Notes: generated by a model not told the origin, from the letters alone. Shown: positions 31,441 to 41,295, counted from the stretch's first letter. The stretch: 64,000 nt of DNA from JAYPWI01 sp964629575 (GCA_964629575.1 CAZVUM010000019.1:1-64000), one strand, 5' to 3'. Numbers and translations are program-made.

Positions 31441-32418
31441 ATGAACGGGATTCTCGACGTCGATCTGCTCGCCTTCGAAAACGGCAGCTCAGCGGAGCGG
31501 GCGGCTGTGGTGGACGGTGTCATGCGAAGCCTCGCAACGGGGTTCGTCTACACCCGTCACGACGTGTCCGAAGGCCTGCTCGACGATGCCTACGACGTCC
31601 TGGGGCGCTTCTTCGCGATGTCGACCGAGGCGAAGAACCGGTGCGTCGTCGAGGGGTCGATGGGGCAATCCGGGTACACGGGTGTTCTCGTGGAGACAGC
31701 GGCCATTTCCGACACTCCGGATTGGAAGGAGATGCTCAACTGGGGAGGCCCACTGCAGCCCGGCCACCCCCTACGAGACAAGTACCCACACCGCTACGGC
31801 GACCCCGTCTTCCCCGAAGAGTTGCCCGAGGCACGGGGCGTACTGGGAGAGTTCCACCGCAGGATCGTCGATCTGCAGACCCGCTTCATCCGCATCATCG
31901 CGGTCGGGCTCGGGGCCCACGAGAGCGTTTTCGACCAGATGCTGCGCAGCGGCGCCCACCTCACCCGAGCGATCCGATATCCCCCGATGACCGAGGCGCC
32001 TGGGGCGGGAAGCGACGGTCACGTCTGGGCCGAGGAGCACGGCGACATCAACCTCATCACCGCGCTCCCCCGCGCGACTGCACGGGGGCTCCAGGTGAAG
32101 GTCGACGACGAATGGGTCGACGCCATTCCGCCCGACGACCACGTGATCATCAACACGGGAATCATGCTGGAGCACATGACCAACGGGCTGATTCCCGTCG
32201 GCTGGCATCGGGTCGTCGCCGATCCAGCGCAGGCGGGCGACCGGCTGAGCGTCGTGCAGTTCTGCCACCCGACGCCGTGGACGATCCTGTCGCCGCTGCC
32301 ATCCACGGTGACGCCGGCCAACCCGCTGCGCTACCCGTCGATCGCGGCCGCCGACCGTCTCGACGAGGTGCTCTGGGAGATCAATCTGGTGGAGGGCGGC
32401 CGCCGGGTCGCCGATTGA
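31441..32418 (+). CDS. Isopenicillin N synthase-like Fe(II)/2-oxoglutarate dioxygenase
   Basis: A 325-residue double-stranded beta-helix oxygenase. An N-terminal DIOX_N-like region (VMRSLATGFVYTRHDV) is followed by the iron ligands H-x-D in EEHGDINLI and the distal histidine in VGWHRVV. The 2-oxoglutarate-binding RxS appears as DRLSVVQF. Such enzymes hydroxylate or desaturate small molecules; the substrate is unknown. It starts at ATG 31441 without a Shine-Dalgarno and with TACCCT upstream. It is convergent with the lipoprotein gene at 32443. Confidence 0.87.
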   Translation: MNGILDVDLLAFENGSSAERAAVVDGVMRSLATGFVYTRHDVSEGLLDDAYDVLGRFFAMSTEAKNRCVVEGSMGQSGYTGVLVETAAISDTPDWKEMLNWGGPLQPGHPLRDKYPHRYGDPVFPEELPEARGVLGEFHRRIVDLQTRFIRIIAVGLGAHESVFDQMLRSGAHLTRAIRYPPMTEAPGAGSDGHVWAEEHGDINLITALPRATARGLQVKVDDEWVDAIPPDDHVIINTGIMLEHMTNGLIPVGWHRVVADPAQAGDRLSVVQFCHPTPWTILSPLPSTVTPANPLRYPSIAAADRLDEVLWEINLVEGGRRVAD

Positions 32419-32442
32419 GACCTTCGCCGATCCCGACCCGGC

Positions 32443-32994
32443 TCAGCCGCCCGCGGCCGTCCGCACCCTGAAATCCCCCGATCGGGTGTCGCTGATGCTG
32501 ACGATGAGCGCTTCGGATGTGCCATCGGCCAGAGTGAGATCGCAATCGATCTCCTGGGTCTCATCCAGGATGAGGGGTGGCTTGCCGCAGTCCAGATCCG
32601 TAGCGGAGTAGGTGGCTCCAGTTTCGTCCGAGACGACGTCGGCAACCGCGTCCATCAGCAACCCCAGACCTTCGACGGTCACCAGGTTGATGCTGTTGAC
32701 GTCGATCGAATCCGACGTGATGAGCGCCTCCCAGCGGATCTCGTCGCCGCCCGCCGTCGAAGACAAGCAGGGGAACGTCGTGCCTTCCTCGTTGTCGGCC
32801 GGGATGTCGCACTCCGTGGCGTCGATACCGAGCGATCCGTCTTCGTTCAACGCGCGCACGATGTCGACCGCTCTGGCGCTCACCTCCTCGGGTGAGTCGG
32901 GTCCTCCGAAGCTGAAGGAGCAACCGACAGACAACGCCAACAGGGGCGCGACGAGCAGTGCGAGCGAGCCGGTCCGCAGTCGGAAACGAGACAT
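32443..32994 (-). CDS. Putative lipoprotein of unknown function
   Basis: A 183-residue protein with a basic N-terminus (MSRFRLRTG), a hydrophobic stretch and a lipobox-like ALSVGC with the modifiable cysteine near residue 25. The exported part is acidic, with two later cysteines (ATECDIP and LDCGKP), and ends in a short repeat-like strand region. I do not recognise a named domain with confidence. ATG at 32994 has GGGAGC 6 bases upstream; it begins 14 bases after mycothione reductase and is probably in the same transcript. Confidence 0.65.
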   Translation of the reverse strand: MSRFRLRTGSLALLVAPLLALSVGCSFSFGGPDSPEEVSARAVDIVRALNEDGSLGIDATECDIPADNEEGTTFPCLSSTAGGDEIRWEALITSDSIDVNSINLVTVEGLGLLMDAVADVVSDETGATYSATDLDCGKPPLILDETQEIDCDLTLADGTSEALIVSISDTRSGDFRVRTAAGG

Positions 32995-33008
32995 CGGTGC
33001 TCCCAGGT

Positions 33009-34400
33009 TCAGAGGTCCAGGAGGCAATTCTCCACCAGTTCGGTCAGCGCCGGATGGATGTAGAACTGGCCCGTCGCCATCTCATCGACCGTCTGGCCGA
33101 ACTCCATGCCCTGGATCAACTGCTGAATCAGCGTCGATGCCTGCGGACCGATGATGTGAGCACCGAGGAGCTCCCGGGTCTCGGCGTGGGCGATCAGCTT
33201 GCAGAAGCTCTCGTCGTCCTCCATCGCCCATCCGTAGGCGACGGCGCCATAGTCCTTGGTCGCCACCGAGATCGGGAGCCCCTGCGCCCGAGCGGCCTCC
33301 TCGGTCAGCCCGACCGATGCCACCTGCGGGTGCCCGAAAACGGCGTGGGGCACGCAGCGATCGTCGACACTGCGCATCGGACCATCCGCCTGCCCCTCGG
33401 CGACGAGAAGGTTGTGCTGCAGCGCGCGGACCTCGGCATTGGCGAGGTGCTTCAGCTGATGGATGTTGGACAGGTCCCCGAAGGCCCAGATCCCGTCGAT
33501 CGAGGTCGAGAAGTGTTCGTCGACCAGCACCCGATGATCGTCGTGAGCGATCCCGGCCGCCTCCACGTCGAGGATGTCGCCGTTGGGGATTCGTCCCGTG
33601 GCGAGCAGTAGGACGTCGCCGTCGACCTGCTCGGCGCGGCCCTCGCGAATGATCGCGACGTGAATCCCCTCGTCGTCCTGCCACACTCGCTCCACCTGGC
33701 TGCCGCACCTCAGGTCGAAGCGGCGCCCGTAGACCTCGGTGAACCGGTCGGAGATCTCCCGGTCTTCGATGCGAAGGAGCCGCTCGCCCCGGTTGATCAT
33801 CGTGACGTGGCTGCCGAGGCCCCCGAACACGTGGCCCAGCTCCGAGGCGATGTAGCCGCCACCCAGCACGATGAGGCGCTCGGGTAGCGCGTCGAGCCGC
33901 ATCACCGTGTCGGAGGTGTGGTAGCTGACCGATTCGAGGCCCTCGAAGGGTGGGATGAACGGTCGGGCACCCGCTCCCAGCACGATGTGGCGCCCAGAGA
34001 CCTGCGCAGTGGCCCCGTCGGCGAGCGCCACGTCGAGCGTGCGTTCGCCCACGAACCGGCCCTCGCCCTTGAAGACGGTGATGTTGGGGCATTCCTCGCC
34101 GATTCGGTACTCCTCGCCACCCGCGGCGATGGGATCGATCCGCCCGAAGACCCGATCACGGATCGCCGGCCAGTCGACGCTGTTGACCTGGGCGTCGACG
34201 CCGTAGCGGCTGGTCCCGCGCACCGACTCTGCCACGTCGGCCGAGTACACGAAGATCTTGGAGGGGATGCACCCCACGTTGAGGCAGGTGCCGCCGAACA
34301 CACCCTTCTCGATGATCGCGATGTTCCAATCGTCGAACTCGGGACCAGGGATCGAGTTCCCCGAGCCGGTACCGACGATGACCAGATCAAACTCCGCCAT
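33009..34400 (-). CDS. mtr: Mycothione reductase
   Basis: A 463-residue class I pyridine nucleotide-disulfide oxidoreductase that reduces mycothione (MSSM) to mycothiol with NADPH. It begins FDLVIVGTGSGNSI with the FAD Rossmann motif, followed by the redox-active GGTCLNVGCIPSK, an NADPH-binding GGGYIASELG, and the C-terminal dimerisation region with HPALTELVEN. The GTGSGNS start is specific to mycothione reductases rather than glutathione or lipoamide enzymes. ATG 34400 was chosen; a TTG 12 bases further out is less likely. Its presence shows that the organism uses mycothiol. Confidence 0.92.
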   Translation of the reverse strand: MAEFDLVIVGTGSGNSIPGPEFDDWNIAIIEKGVFGGTCLNVGCIPSKIFVYSADVAESVRGTSRYGVDAQVNSVDWPAIRDRVFGRIDPIAAGGEEYRIGEECPNITVFKGEGRFVGERTLDVALADGATAQVSGRHIVLGAGARPFIPPFEGLESVSYHTSDTVMRLDALPERLIVLGGGYIASELGHVFGGLGSHVTMINRGERLLRIEDREISDRFTEVYGRRFDLRCGSQVERVWQDDEGIHVAIIREGRAEQVDGDVLLLATGRIPNGDILDVEAAGIAHDDHRVLVDEHFSTSIDGIWAFGDLSNIHQLKHLANAEVRALQHNLLVAEGQADGPMRSVDDRCVPHAVFGHPQVASVGLTEEAARAQGLPISVATKDYGAVAYGWAMEDDESFCKLIAHAETRELLGAHIIGPQASTLIQQLIQGMEFGQTVDEMATGQFYIHPALTELVENCLLDL

Positions 34401-34442
34401 GGGGTGATTCAACCACGCTCAGCCAGCATCCGGACCGTGACG

Positions 34443-34970
34443 ATGATGCAATCGCGCTGTGTCAGACTCCGCAGCGCTATGGGAGTTCCTCTGAGCAGGG
34501 CTGCTGTGTCGATGGTGCTCGGCTTGGCACTCGCGTCGTGCACCTCGTCCAACCTCGACGTCGAGCGGCCGGACGTCCTCCCTCCCGCGACGACCGTCGC
34601 CATCGATCCCGGTGTGTCGCCCGATCAGGTCTTCGTTCCGGGGACCGAGGTGGACCTGCCCCTCAATTGGCCTGTGGATCTCCCACCACCAGAGGGTTCG
34701 CAGCTCTGGCAGGTCCTCGACCAGAGTTCGACGCGAACTCCACAGACCGTGTCGTTCTTCCTGCTGCCTGGGCAGTCCGTCGAGTCGGCTGCCGATGCGC
34801 TACGGAGCGACGCCGAAGCCAACGGTCTCACCATCAGGGCCACCGAAACGGCCAACGGACCGGACTGGATCGTCGACAGCACGCCGATGGCAACTCTGAG
34901 TTTCCGCAGGACGGAGTCCGGCACGTCTGTGGTCGTGGTGGTGCCCGTGCCGGATGCTGCGACCCGCTAA
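34443..34970 (+). CDS. Putative lipoprotein
   Basis: About 175 residues. The N-terminus contains a hydrophobic stretch and a clean lipobox LALASC. The mature part starts with a Ser/Asp/Pro-rich linker and has a compact domain (residues about 55-170) with FFLLPGQSVESAADALRSDA and a C-terminal SVVVVVPVPD strand. No named family is recognised. Starts at 34437 (GTG), 34443 (ATG) or 34479 (ATG, giving the shortest signal peptide) are all possible. Its stop codon overlaps the convergent DUF4012 gene stop by 4 bases. Confidence 0.65.
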   Translation: MMQSRCVRLRSAMGVPLSRAAVSMVLGLALASCTSSNLDVERPDVLPPATTVAIDPGVSPDQVFVPGTEVDLPLNWPVDLPPPEGSQLWQVLDQSSTRTPQTVSFFLLPGQSVESAADALRSDAEANGLTIRATETANGPDWIVDSTPMATLSFRRTESGTSVVVVVPVPDAATR

Positions 34971-36904
34971 GGAGAGTCGCCGCTCAGCTCCTGGAGATCA
35001 ACAGTAACGCTCCGGTCTGAAGGCCATCCGTTCACCCACTGGATCCCATTCCACGAGGGGTCGGGGAGGATCTCCAACGTGTTGCTCGACGAGGCGAGCT
35101 CGAAGCTCAGGCTGACGATCCGCTGCCGCCCCGGTTCGACTCTCACGACCATGGCGATGGTCTGCTTGGGACCATCAGCACCGGACACGACCGGGCGACT
35201 CGAGTCGCGGTCGGCCAGCAGACGGAATCGCTCTGCGTTGATCCGTGGTGCCTCGCCGCCGGCGCCTGTGATCGTCACGGCAGTGGCGTCACCGGGAACG
35301 GAGAACGAGACGATGCCGACGTAGGTGCCACGGGGAGCCGAGACGGTCCCTACCACGCTGTCGGGCTGACCGCCGGGAACGGCGTTGTTCAGGTTCACAT
35401 CGACGTGGATGCGGCGCCGACCGCCCGAGCTCTCGACACTCAGCTGTGCCTCTGTCCGGAGGAACCAATCCAGCTTGCTCGCCGCGTGGTTCGCAACAGA
35501 GACGTGGAGGGAATCCTCAGATGGATCGCCGTCGGCTCCCATGGTCTGCCACGCAGCCAGCTGCTGTGCGTGCGGCGACCACATCATGATCCGACGAGCA
35601 CGCACAGCGTCGACGACCACGGACAGGATCTCCTCATCCTGAAGACCGCGTTCGGTGATCTCGGAGAACAGCGCGACCGCAAACTCCCCGAGACGCTCAT
35701 TGCGCTCATCGGCGCCACCCACGAACTGATATTGGCCGTTGGCCAAGAACTCCCGCGCCGAGGCGGCGTCGTGCGTCACGCCGTCGACAGTCACGTGACC
35801 CACGACGCCGACGAGATCAGCGACGGCTTGCGAGTCGATACTGATAACGCCGTCGACCGGGAGTGGGCCGATCTGGCGCCAGTACGCCGCCGCCTGACGG
35901 GCGACGACGGGGAATCTCGGCGTCAGGGCGATGTTTTCCCACAGCCGCTCAGGGTGGAGCCAGCTCCAGTTCCGTGCCAGATCCTCGTCGACGATGCGCA
36001 CCGTTCCCGGCGCAGGGGTCACGTCGTGGGACGGTTGAACGCTGTCGAGGAAGAGCGATCCGTCGGCCGCCGTCGTGAGAATTCCCACCTGGAGGATCAT
36101 CCCCATGCCGACACGCATTTCTGATGGGTTGGCCGCCACCACGAGGTAACGGCCTTGCTCGAAGAAGCCGGCGGCGCCGCGGGCCAACCGACGAGCGTCC
36201 TCGAGCGAATCCAATGCGACGTTGATCTCGGTGGCGAGGAGGTCGCGATGGCGAGCGAGAGTAGCGAGCAGGCCGTTGCTCGGGCCGAGGTTGATCGAAA
36301 GCAACTCCCGTTGGACCCCCTGGAACACCTGATCCAAATCCGCCATCACCTGAGGTACATCACCTCCCCCGTCGAGCTCCGCGAACGCCGCGTCCAGCGC
36401 CTCTACCGCCTCGAGCAGCGACCGTCCCGCCGTTTCGCCGCTCGCCACCAAACTCCGGGACGAGTCGAGCTGGCTGGAGATGAAAGGAACGCCGCGGAAC
36501 GGGAAGAGAAACGGCGAATCCAAGGCCTTGCTGGCCCTGGCCAGCCGGGCCGTCGCGTCATTGAGCTGGTCGGCGAGCAGATCGAAGTCCGACGTCGCTG
36601 GATCGAGGCTGTCCCGCCCTGTCTGCACCGCTGACCGGGCCGCTCGGGCCTCGCTCACGCCGACGTATGCGCTGTAGCCGGCCCCCAGAGCCCACAGAAC
36701 GAAGATGCTCCCGCACGTGATCAAGATCCAACGGCGCCGCTGACGCCGACGTCGGAGGCGGGATTCTCGACGGGATCCACTCGGCGACGGCCCGCGTCCA
36801 TGAGCCGAAGCAGTGGGGCTGTCGCCGAGCGCCACCTCGAATGCCGAGATGGGCGGGCCGTCCGCGCCTAGCCGGCCCACACCAACGGGCGACGGTCGCG
36901 CCAC
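34967..36904 (-). CDS. DUF4012 family membrane-anchored protein
   Basis: Up to 645 residues. A basic, Ser/Arg-rich cytoplasmic tail of about 55 residues leads into one membrane helix (WILITCGSIFVLWALGAGYS), then a large exported domain. The exported part has the DUF4012 hallmarks: an amphipathic helical stretch, RYLVVAANPSEMRVGMGM, and a DGVISIDSQAVADLVG segment. DUF4012 proteins often sit with exopolysaccharide and cell-wall genes, but the function is unproven. The GTG start at 36904 overlaps the amidase stop by 37 bases; later in-frame GTGs are possible. Confidence 0.78.
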   Translation of the reverse strand: MARPSPVGVGRLGADGPPISAFEVALGDSPTASAHGRGPSPSGSRRESRLRRRRQRRRWILITCGSIFVLWALGAGYSAYVGVSEARAARSAVQTGRDSLDPATSDFDLLADQLNDATARLARASKALDSPFLFPFRGVPFISSQLDSSRSLVASGETAGRSLLEAVEALDAAFAELDGGGDVPQVMADLDQVFQGVQRELLSINLGPSNGLLATLARHRDLLATEINVALDSLEDARRLARGAAGFFEQGRYLVVAANPSEMRVGMGMILQVGILTTAADGSLFLDSVQPSHDVTPAPGTVRIVDEDLARNWSWLHPERLWENIALTPRFPVVARQAAAYWRQIGPLPVDGVISIDSQAVADLVGVVGHVTVDGVTHDAASAREFLANGQYQFVGGADERNERLGEFAVALFSEITERGLQDEEILSVVVDAVRARRIMMWSPHAQQLAAWQTMGADGDPSEDSLHVSVANHAASKLDWFLRTEAQLSVESSGGRRRIHVDVNLNNAVPGGQPDSVVGTVSAPRGTYVGIVSFSVPGDATAVTITGAGGEAPRINAERFRLLADRDSSRPVVSGADGPKQTIAMVVRVEPGRQRIVSLSFELASSSNTLEILPDPSWNGIQWVNGWPSDRSVTVDLQELSGDSP

Positions 36905-38292
36905 GGGAGCTCGGCCTCACACGTGCTTGCGAGTCGGAGCAGCAGATCCTCTCGGCCCATTCCGGCCACGAACTGAGTGCCTACGGGGAGACCGTCCTCT
37001 GTCCAGTGCAATGGCACCGAGATCGCCGGGTGGCCGGTGACGTTGAAGGGGAGGGTGAAGCGGCCAATCCGCCCGTACAAACGACCGATGCGCCACGGCA
37101 GATCGGGATCGGGTTCGACGTCCTCGATCGGGAGCGGAGGCGTTCCGGCCGTCGGCGTGACGAGCACATCGAACCGCCTCATCCACTCACACACGTCGGC
37201 GGACCAGATCTGCTGGCGGTCCTGGGCATCGAATAGCTCCGCGGCGGTCAGCGCACTGCCCCGCTCCGCGGACGCCCAGTTGTACGGGTCGACCTCGTCC
37301 TGGGTGAGCGGGCGGCCGAGCGCTTCGCCCAGCATGTTGACGCGGTGTCGGATACCCGCCATCCACAGCTGACCATTGACCCGACCATCACCACCGAAGA
37401 GGACATCGCCAGTGACCGGCTCGACATGGTGACCCGCCTGCTCGAGCAGCTCGGCGCCGATCTCCGCGGCCCGGACGCACTCCGGGTCCACCTCGTACTC
37501 GCCACCTTCGACGAGCAGACCGACGCGCAGGCCGCCAGGCAGCTCCGCGCCGACCTCGGCCGAGAAGGGCCGTTCGGGCGGGGGGAGGTGATAGAGATCG
37601 CCCGGCATGTGTCCGTGGGTCGCGTCGAGAACCGCTGCTGTATCGCGAACGGTGCGCGACACCACGAGCTCGGACACGAGTCGGCTCGCCGAGGTCGGCA
37701 TCGGCTGACGTCCCCGTGTCGTCTTGAGGCCGACGAGACCGTTCCACCCGGCGGGGAGTCTGGTCGAGCCGCCCCCGTCGTTGGCATGTGCCACCGGCAC
37801 CATGCCAGACGCCACCGCAGCGGCAGCGCCGCCAGATGAGCCGGCCGGTGATCGCTCCGGATCCCAGGGGTTGCGTGCCGGCCCGTATGCCTTCGATTGG
37901 GTCACGGGCACGGTTCCCAGCTCGGGGAGATTGGTCTTGCCCAGTGTCACCAGCCCGGCGGCTCGAAATCGGGCTCCGAGCTCCGTGTCGCCGTCGGACA
38001 TGTGGCCCGCCGCTTTGAGCGCCCGATTTCCGAGGTGGTTGGGCGTCCCTGCCTGGGTTGCCCCGATGTCCTTCAGCAGGAAGGGCACTCCCCGCAGCGG
38101 GCCGCCGGGAAGCGTTGCGGCGGCTTCGGCGCGAGCCTCGTCGTAGCGGGTCATGATCACGGCGTTGAGCTCGGGATTCAGCCGCTCGATCCGTTCGATC
38201 GCGGCGTCGACGAGCTCGCTGGCAGTCACCTCGCCGCGACGGACGAGATCCGCCTGGCCGACGGCGTCGACATCGACGAACGAGTTGCTCAT
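36868..38292 (-). CDS. Amidase signature family amidase
   Basis: A 474-residue amidase with the Ser-Ser-Lys triad: lysine in PFLLKDIGA near residue 75, the Gly/Ser-rich SPAGSSGGAAAAVASG, and the serine nucleophile in DGGGSTRLPA followed by GLVGLK. It hydrolyses a carboxamide; the substrate is unknown. ATG at 38292 has GGAGGA 7 bases upstream. The family also includes GatA, but the lack of gatC/gatB neighbours and a divergent C-terminus favour a catabolic amidase. Confidence 0.9.
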   Translation of the reverse strand: MSNSFVDVDAVGQADLVRRGEVTASELVDAAIERIERLNPELNAVIMTRYDEARAEAAATLPGGPLRGVPFLLKDIGATQAGTPNHLGNRALKAAGHMSDGDTELGARFRAAGLVTLGKTNLPELGTVPVTQSKAYGPARNPWDPERSPAGSSGGAAAAVASGMVPVAHANDGGGSTRLPAGWNGLVGLKTTRGRQPMPTSASRLVSELVVSRTVRDTAAVLDATHGHMPGDLYHLPPPERPFSAEVGAELPGGLRVGLLVEGGEYEVDPECVRAAEIGAELLEQAGHHVEPVTGDVLFGGDGRVNGQLWMAGIRHRVNMLGEALGRPLTQDEVDPYNWASAERGSALTAAELFDAQDRQQIWSADVCEWMRRFDVLVTPTAGTPPLPIEDVEPDPDLPWRIGRLYGRIGRFTLPFNVTGHPAISVPLHWTEDGLPVGTQFVAGMGREDLLLRLASTCEAELPWRDRRPLVWAG

Positions 38293-38359
38293 GAGGGGTC
38301 CTCCGTTGCCGTGGCTGGCTCCAACGCCCGAGTCTCGCGTGCGTTGCCCGCTTCCGGGT

Positions 38360-39238
38360 TCATGGCGTCTCGACCTCGATCGCACCGGCGAGCGCCGCAG
38401 TCAGGTCGCTGAGCCACTGGTCCTCTGGCTGGTGATGGCTGTCGACGACGATCACGTGCGCGCCGCCGTCGACCGTCGCCAGCACCCGCCGGACGCCGTT
38501 CTCACTGTGGGACTGCCCGATGCGGGCGGAGCGCCCGTCGATCCGAACCGCGGCCTGGACGTCGGACTCGGCGAAGCGTCCGAAGAACACCGTCGCCACC
38601 TGCTCCTCGAAGGTGCTGAAGTCGTGCCTGTCCCAGAGCTGGATATCGATGGACTTCGGGAAGATCTGAAACTCCTCGAACTCCGATTCGGGCTGAGTGA
38701 GCGTGATGGTCAAGCGGCCGTCCGGGGCGATGTCCTCGCCGAGCAGCCAGCCAGACGGCGACACGAACGAGAAAACGGTGACGCCCGACTCGGTCTCGTG
38801 CGACAGCTCGATCCGGCTGGTCTCGGGCGCCGGGGGTCGACCGACCGCCGCGACGAGCGACTCGGCGTCTGCAGGGACCGGCGGCGAGGTTGGAGGTGCG
38901 GTGGCTGGCGGAGGGGCGGTGGTCGCCGCGGCAGCGCTTGTCTGCGGAGAGGCTGTCTGCGGAGAGGTCGTCTGTGGAGAGGTTGTCTGGGGAGACGTCG
39001 TCTGCGCCGGCGCCACGCTGGTGGGCGCTGTCGTGGGCAGCGCTGTGCTGGACGGCTCGGTTGTCGACAGCACAGTGGCGGCCGGAGGGTTCGCTGTCGA
39101 GTCAGACGACCGCGACAGCCACACCGCGATCCCGCCCGCAGCGATGGCGACGAAGACCGCGGCGAGCACGACTGCGCGCCCCGACACTCGCGGCTCGCTG
39201 ATGATGTCGTTGGCGGCGGGCGGGCCCTCCTGGGTCAC
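38360..39238 (-). CDS. Membrane-anchored protein with Thr/Pro/Gln repeat linker
   Basis: A 292-residue protein: a short cytoplasmic N-terminus, one membrane helix (AVVLAAVFVAIAAGGIAVWL), then a Thr/Ser/Pro-rich stalk containing tandem TTSPQ-type repeats, and a C-terminal domain of about 150 residues ending HHQPEDQWLSDLTAAL. The C-terminal domain has no family I recognise. GTG 39238 overlaps the stop of the serine hydrolase upstream (GTGA), suggesting coupled expression. A topology with the C-terminal domain outside the cell is inferred from the stalk. Confidence 0.7.
   Translation of the reverse strand: MTQEGPPAANDIISEPRVSGRAVVLAAVFVAIAAGGIAVWLSRSSDSTANPPAATVLSTTEPSSTALPTTAPTSVAPAQTTSPQTTSPQTTSPQTASPQTSAAAATTAPPPATAPPTSPPVPADAESLVAAVGRPPAPETSRIELSHETESGVTVFSFVSPSGWLLGEDIAPDGRLTITLTQPESEFEEFQIFPKSIDIQLWDRHDFSTFEEQVATVFFGRFAESDVQAAVRIDGRSARIGQSHSENGVRRVLATVDGGAHVIVVDSHHQPEDQWLSDLTAALAGAIEVETP
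38940..39005. repeat. 15-bp tandem repeat, about four copies
   Basis: Units of the form GTCTGCGGAGAGGCT repeat with small changes. They encode the TTSPQ repeats in the stalk of the membrane protein and are likely to vary in number between strains. Confidence 0.8.
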
Positions 39239-40467
39239 ACCAGGGCCTGATACACGAGCGCCTTCAGTTCGGGCCGCAGGGGGTGGGTGCTCGAGGGCAG
39301 GAGCTGGGTGAGAAACACCACCGTGATGTCCTCGACCGGATCGACCCAGAACGCCGTGGACGCGGCACCACCCCAGGCGAACTCGCCGCGTTGGGAGAGC
39401 ACCTGGGTCTTGGCCGGGTCGATCACCACCGAGAAGCCGAGCCCGAAGCCGACACCATCGAAGGCGGCCTCGGAGAACAGGGCGCGGCCAAATGCGGTGA
39501 GGTCCACACCTCCGGGGAGATGGTTCGACGCCATGTAGTCGAGTGTCTTGCGCCCGATGATCCGCTGCCCGTCGAGCTCTCCGCCGCCACGGAGAGCCTG
39601 GGTGAAGCGGTGGTAGTCGTGCATGGTCGACACGAGCCCGCCGCCACCGGAGAGGATCTTGGGGCTGCGCAGGTACGCAGACGTCTGCGGATCGTCGAGG
39701 AGTTTGGCCGACTTGTCGGCACCGGACGGGCGGTAGTTGGCCGCAAAGCGGTCGGCTTGGTCCTGCGTGACCTCGAACGACGTCTCGCTCATTGCGAGCG
39801 GGCCCAAGATGTGCTGGTCGAAGTACTCCGCGAGCGACATGCCGCTGATGACCTCGACGACCCGGCCCAACACGTCGGTGCTGTAGCTGTAATTCCACTC
39901 GGTGCCCGGGTCGAAGAGGAGCGGCAGCCCTGCGAGCGCGTCGCACGTCTCCTGCAGGTCGCCTGGAGCTCCCCAGTTGAAGCCGTTCTCCCGATAGATC
40001 TCGTCCACGAAGTTGGCCATGTGAAAGTCGTACGTGAGACCGCTCATGTGGGTGAGCAGGTCGTGCACCGTGATCTCTCGCGCCGGCTCGCGCGTCTGGT
40101 ACTCGATGGCGTTGCCCGACGCGAACACTCGGGCGTCGGCAAAGCTCGGGATCCACCGTGAGATCGGGTCCTTCAGCTGGAAGTGGCCCTGCTCGTACAG
40201 CTGCATCGCGGCGATCGATGTGATCGGCTTCGACATCGAGTAGATGCGGTACACGGTGTCATCGGTGACGGGCGCGCTGCGCTCGATGTCGCGCATGCCG
40301 TAGGTGTCCTTGTATGCGATCTTGCCGCCCCTGGTGACAACCACGTAGGTGCCGGGCAGCCGGCCGTCGTCGACGTAGCGGTGAAGGTGGGTCCCGATCC
40401 GTTCCAACCGGGTTCCGTCGAACCCCACCTCGCCTGGATCGACCTCGACCTCGACTGTTCCCGCCAT
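39235..40467 (-). CDS. Serine hydrolase, beta-lactamase family (class C/EstB fold)
   Basis: A 410-residue enzyme. The nucleophile motif SxxK is SMSK in YRIYSMSKPITS near residue 93, and a tyrosine motif occurs in WNYSYSTDVLGR near residue 195. The C-terminal GEFAWGGAASTAFWVDP is typical of beta-lactamase-related esterases of actinobacteria and proteobacteria. There is no signal peptide. ATG 40467 has GGAGAA about 6 bases upstream. It is divergent from the phosphatase gene (132-base spacer) and is followed by the membrane protein with a 4-base overlap. Confidence 0.87.
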   Translation of the reverse strand: MAGTVEVEVDPGEVGFDGTRLERIGTHLHRYVDDGRLPGTYVVVTRGGKIAYKDTYGMRDIERSAPVTDDTVYRIYSMSKPITSIAAMQLYEQGHFQLKDPISRWIPSFADARVFASGNAIEYQTREPAREITVHDLLTHMSGLTYDFHMANFVDEIYRENGFNWGAPGDLQETCDALAGLPLLFDPGTEWNYSYSTDVLGRVVEVISGMSLAEYFDQHILGPLAMSETSFEVTQDQADRFAANYRPSGADKSAKLLDDPQTSAYLRSPKILSGGGGLVSTMHDYHRFTQALRGGGELDGQRIIGRKTLDYMASNHLPGGVDLTAFGRALFSEAAFDGVGFGLGFSVVIDPAKTQVLSQRGEFAWGGAASTAFWVDPVEDITVVFLTQLLPSSTHPLRPELKALVYQALV

Positions 40468-40599
40468 GGGTGTTCTCCGTTCCCCCGGCTGTCACTCGGC
40501 ACGTCGCCGGCCACGTCTCCGGTTACTGTCGCCGGACGAGGGTAGGTGATATCGGGCATGTGGGTGGACGGGTCCGGGGGGTGCGAAGATGACGCCTCG

Positions 40600-41295
40600 A
40601 TGTCCGCTGACGAGACCGAGCTCGTTGCTCGCTTCCTTCTTGTGCGCCACGGCGAGAGCCAGGTGATGGTCGATGGTGTGGTCGGCGGCCCAGCGACCTG
40701 CAGCGGTCTGTCCGAGCATGGACGGGCACAGGCGGCTGCGCTCCGGGATCGTTTCGCGGCAGGCGCCGAACCCGACATCGACGTCGTGTACAGCAGCCCT
40801 CTCCCCCGGGCCCGAGAGACCACCGACATCGTTCTGCCCTCGCTCGGCGCAGGAAGCCTCGACGTCCACGTCCACCCCGAACTCGAGGAGTTCCGCCTCG
40901 GCGAAGCCGACGGTCTCACCTGGGAACAGCTGAGAGCGAGGTACGGCGGCTTCAACATGGTCGAGCAGGATCCCTACCGCGAGCTCGTCCCGGGTGGCGA
41001 CACCCGGGCGGGCTTCCGTCACCGGGTCGCGACCGCACTCTCGGACATCGCTGATGCACACATCGGGGCGACGATCTTCGTCGGATGCCACGGCGGAGTG
41101 ATCAGCTCGGCGATGGCAGTGGCGTTCGGGCTCGCGCCAAACCAGCAGATCGTCGAGCTCCCGACTGTCGTGACGTCGATCACCGAGCTCGAGATCCTCC
41201 GCGGTGGCGGCAAGGGACGCAGGTGGGTGTGCCACCGGTACAACGACTCCACCCATCTCCACGGCGGGCCGCTCGATCCCCGCGGTGGCGAGTGA
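40600..41295 (+). CDS. Histidine phosphatase (phosphoglycerate mutase-like)
   Basis: A 231-residue histidine phosphatase. The catalytic RHG is in FLLVRHGES near residue 15, the partner arginine and glutamate are in SSPLPRARET and ELEEFRLGEADG, and the second histidine is in IFVGCHGGVIS. It acts on small phosphate esters; the exact substrate is unknown. The start is uncertain: ATG 40600 fits homologs, while upstream in-frame starts at 40546 and 40558 would add up to 18 residues. It overlaps the MFS gene by 4 bases (GTGA). Confidence 0.87.
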   Translation: MSADETELVARFLLVRHGESQVMVDGVVGGPATCSGLSEHGRAQAAALRDRFAAGAEPDIDVVYSSPLPRARETTDIVLPSLGAGSLDVHVHPELEEFRLGEADGLTWEQLRARYGGFNMVEQDPYRELVPGGDTRAGFRHRVATALSDIADAHIGATIFVGCHGGVISSAMAVAFGLAPNQQIVELPTVVTSITELEILRGGGKGRRWVCHRYNDSTHLHGGPLDPRGGE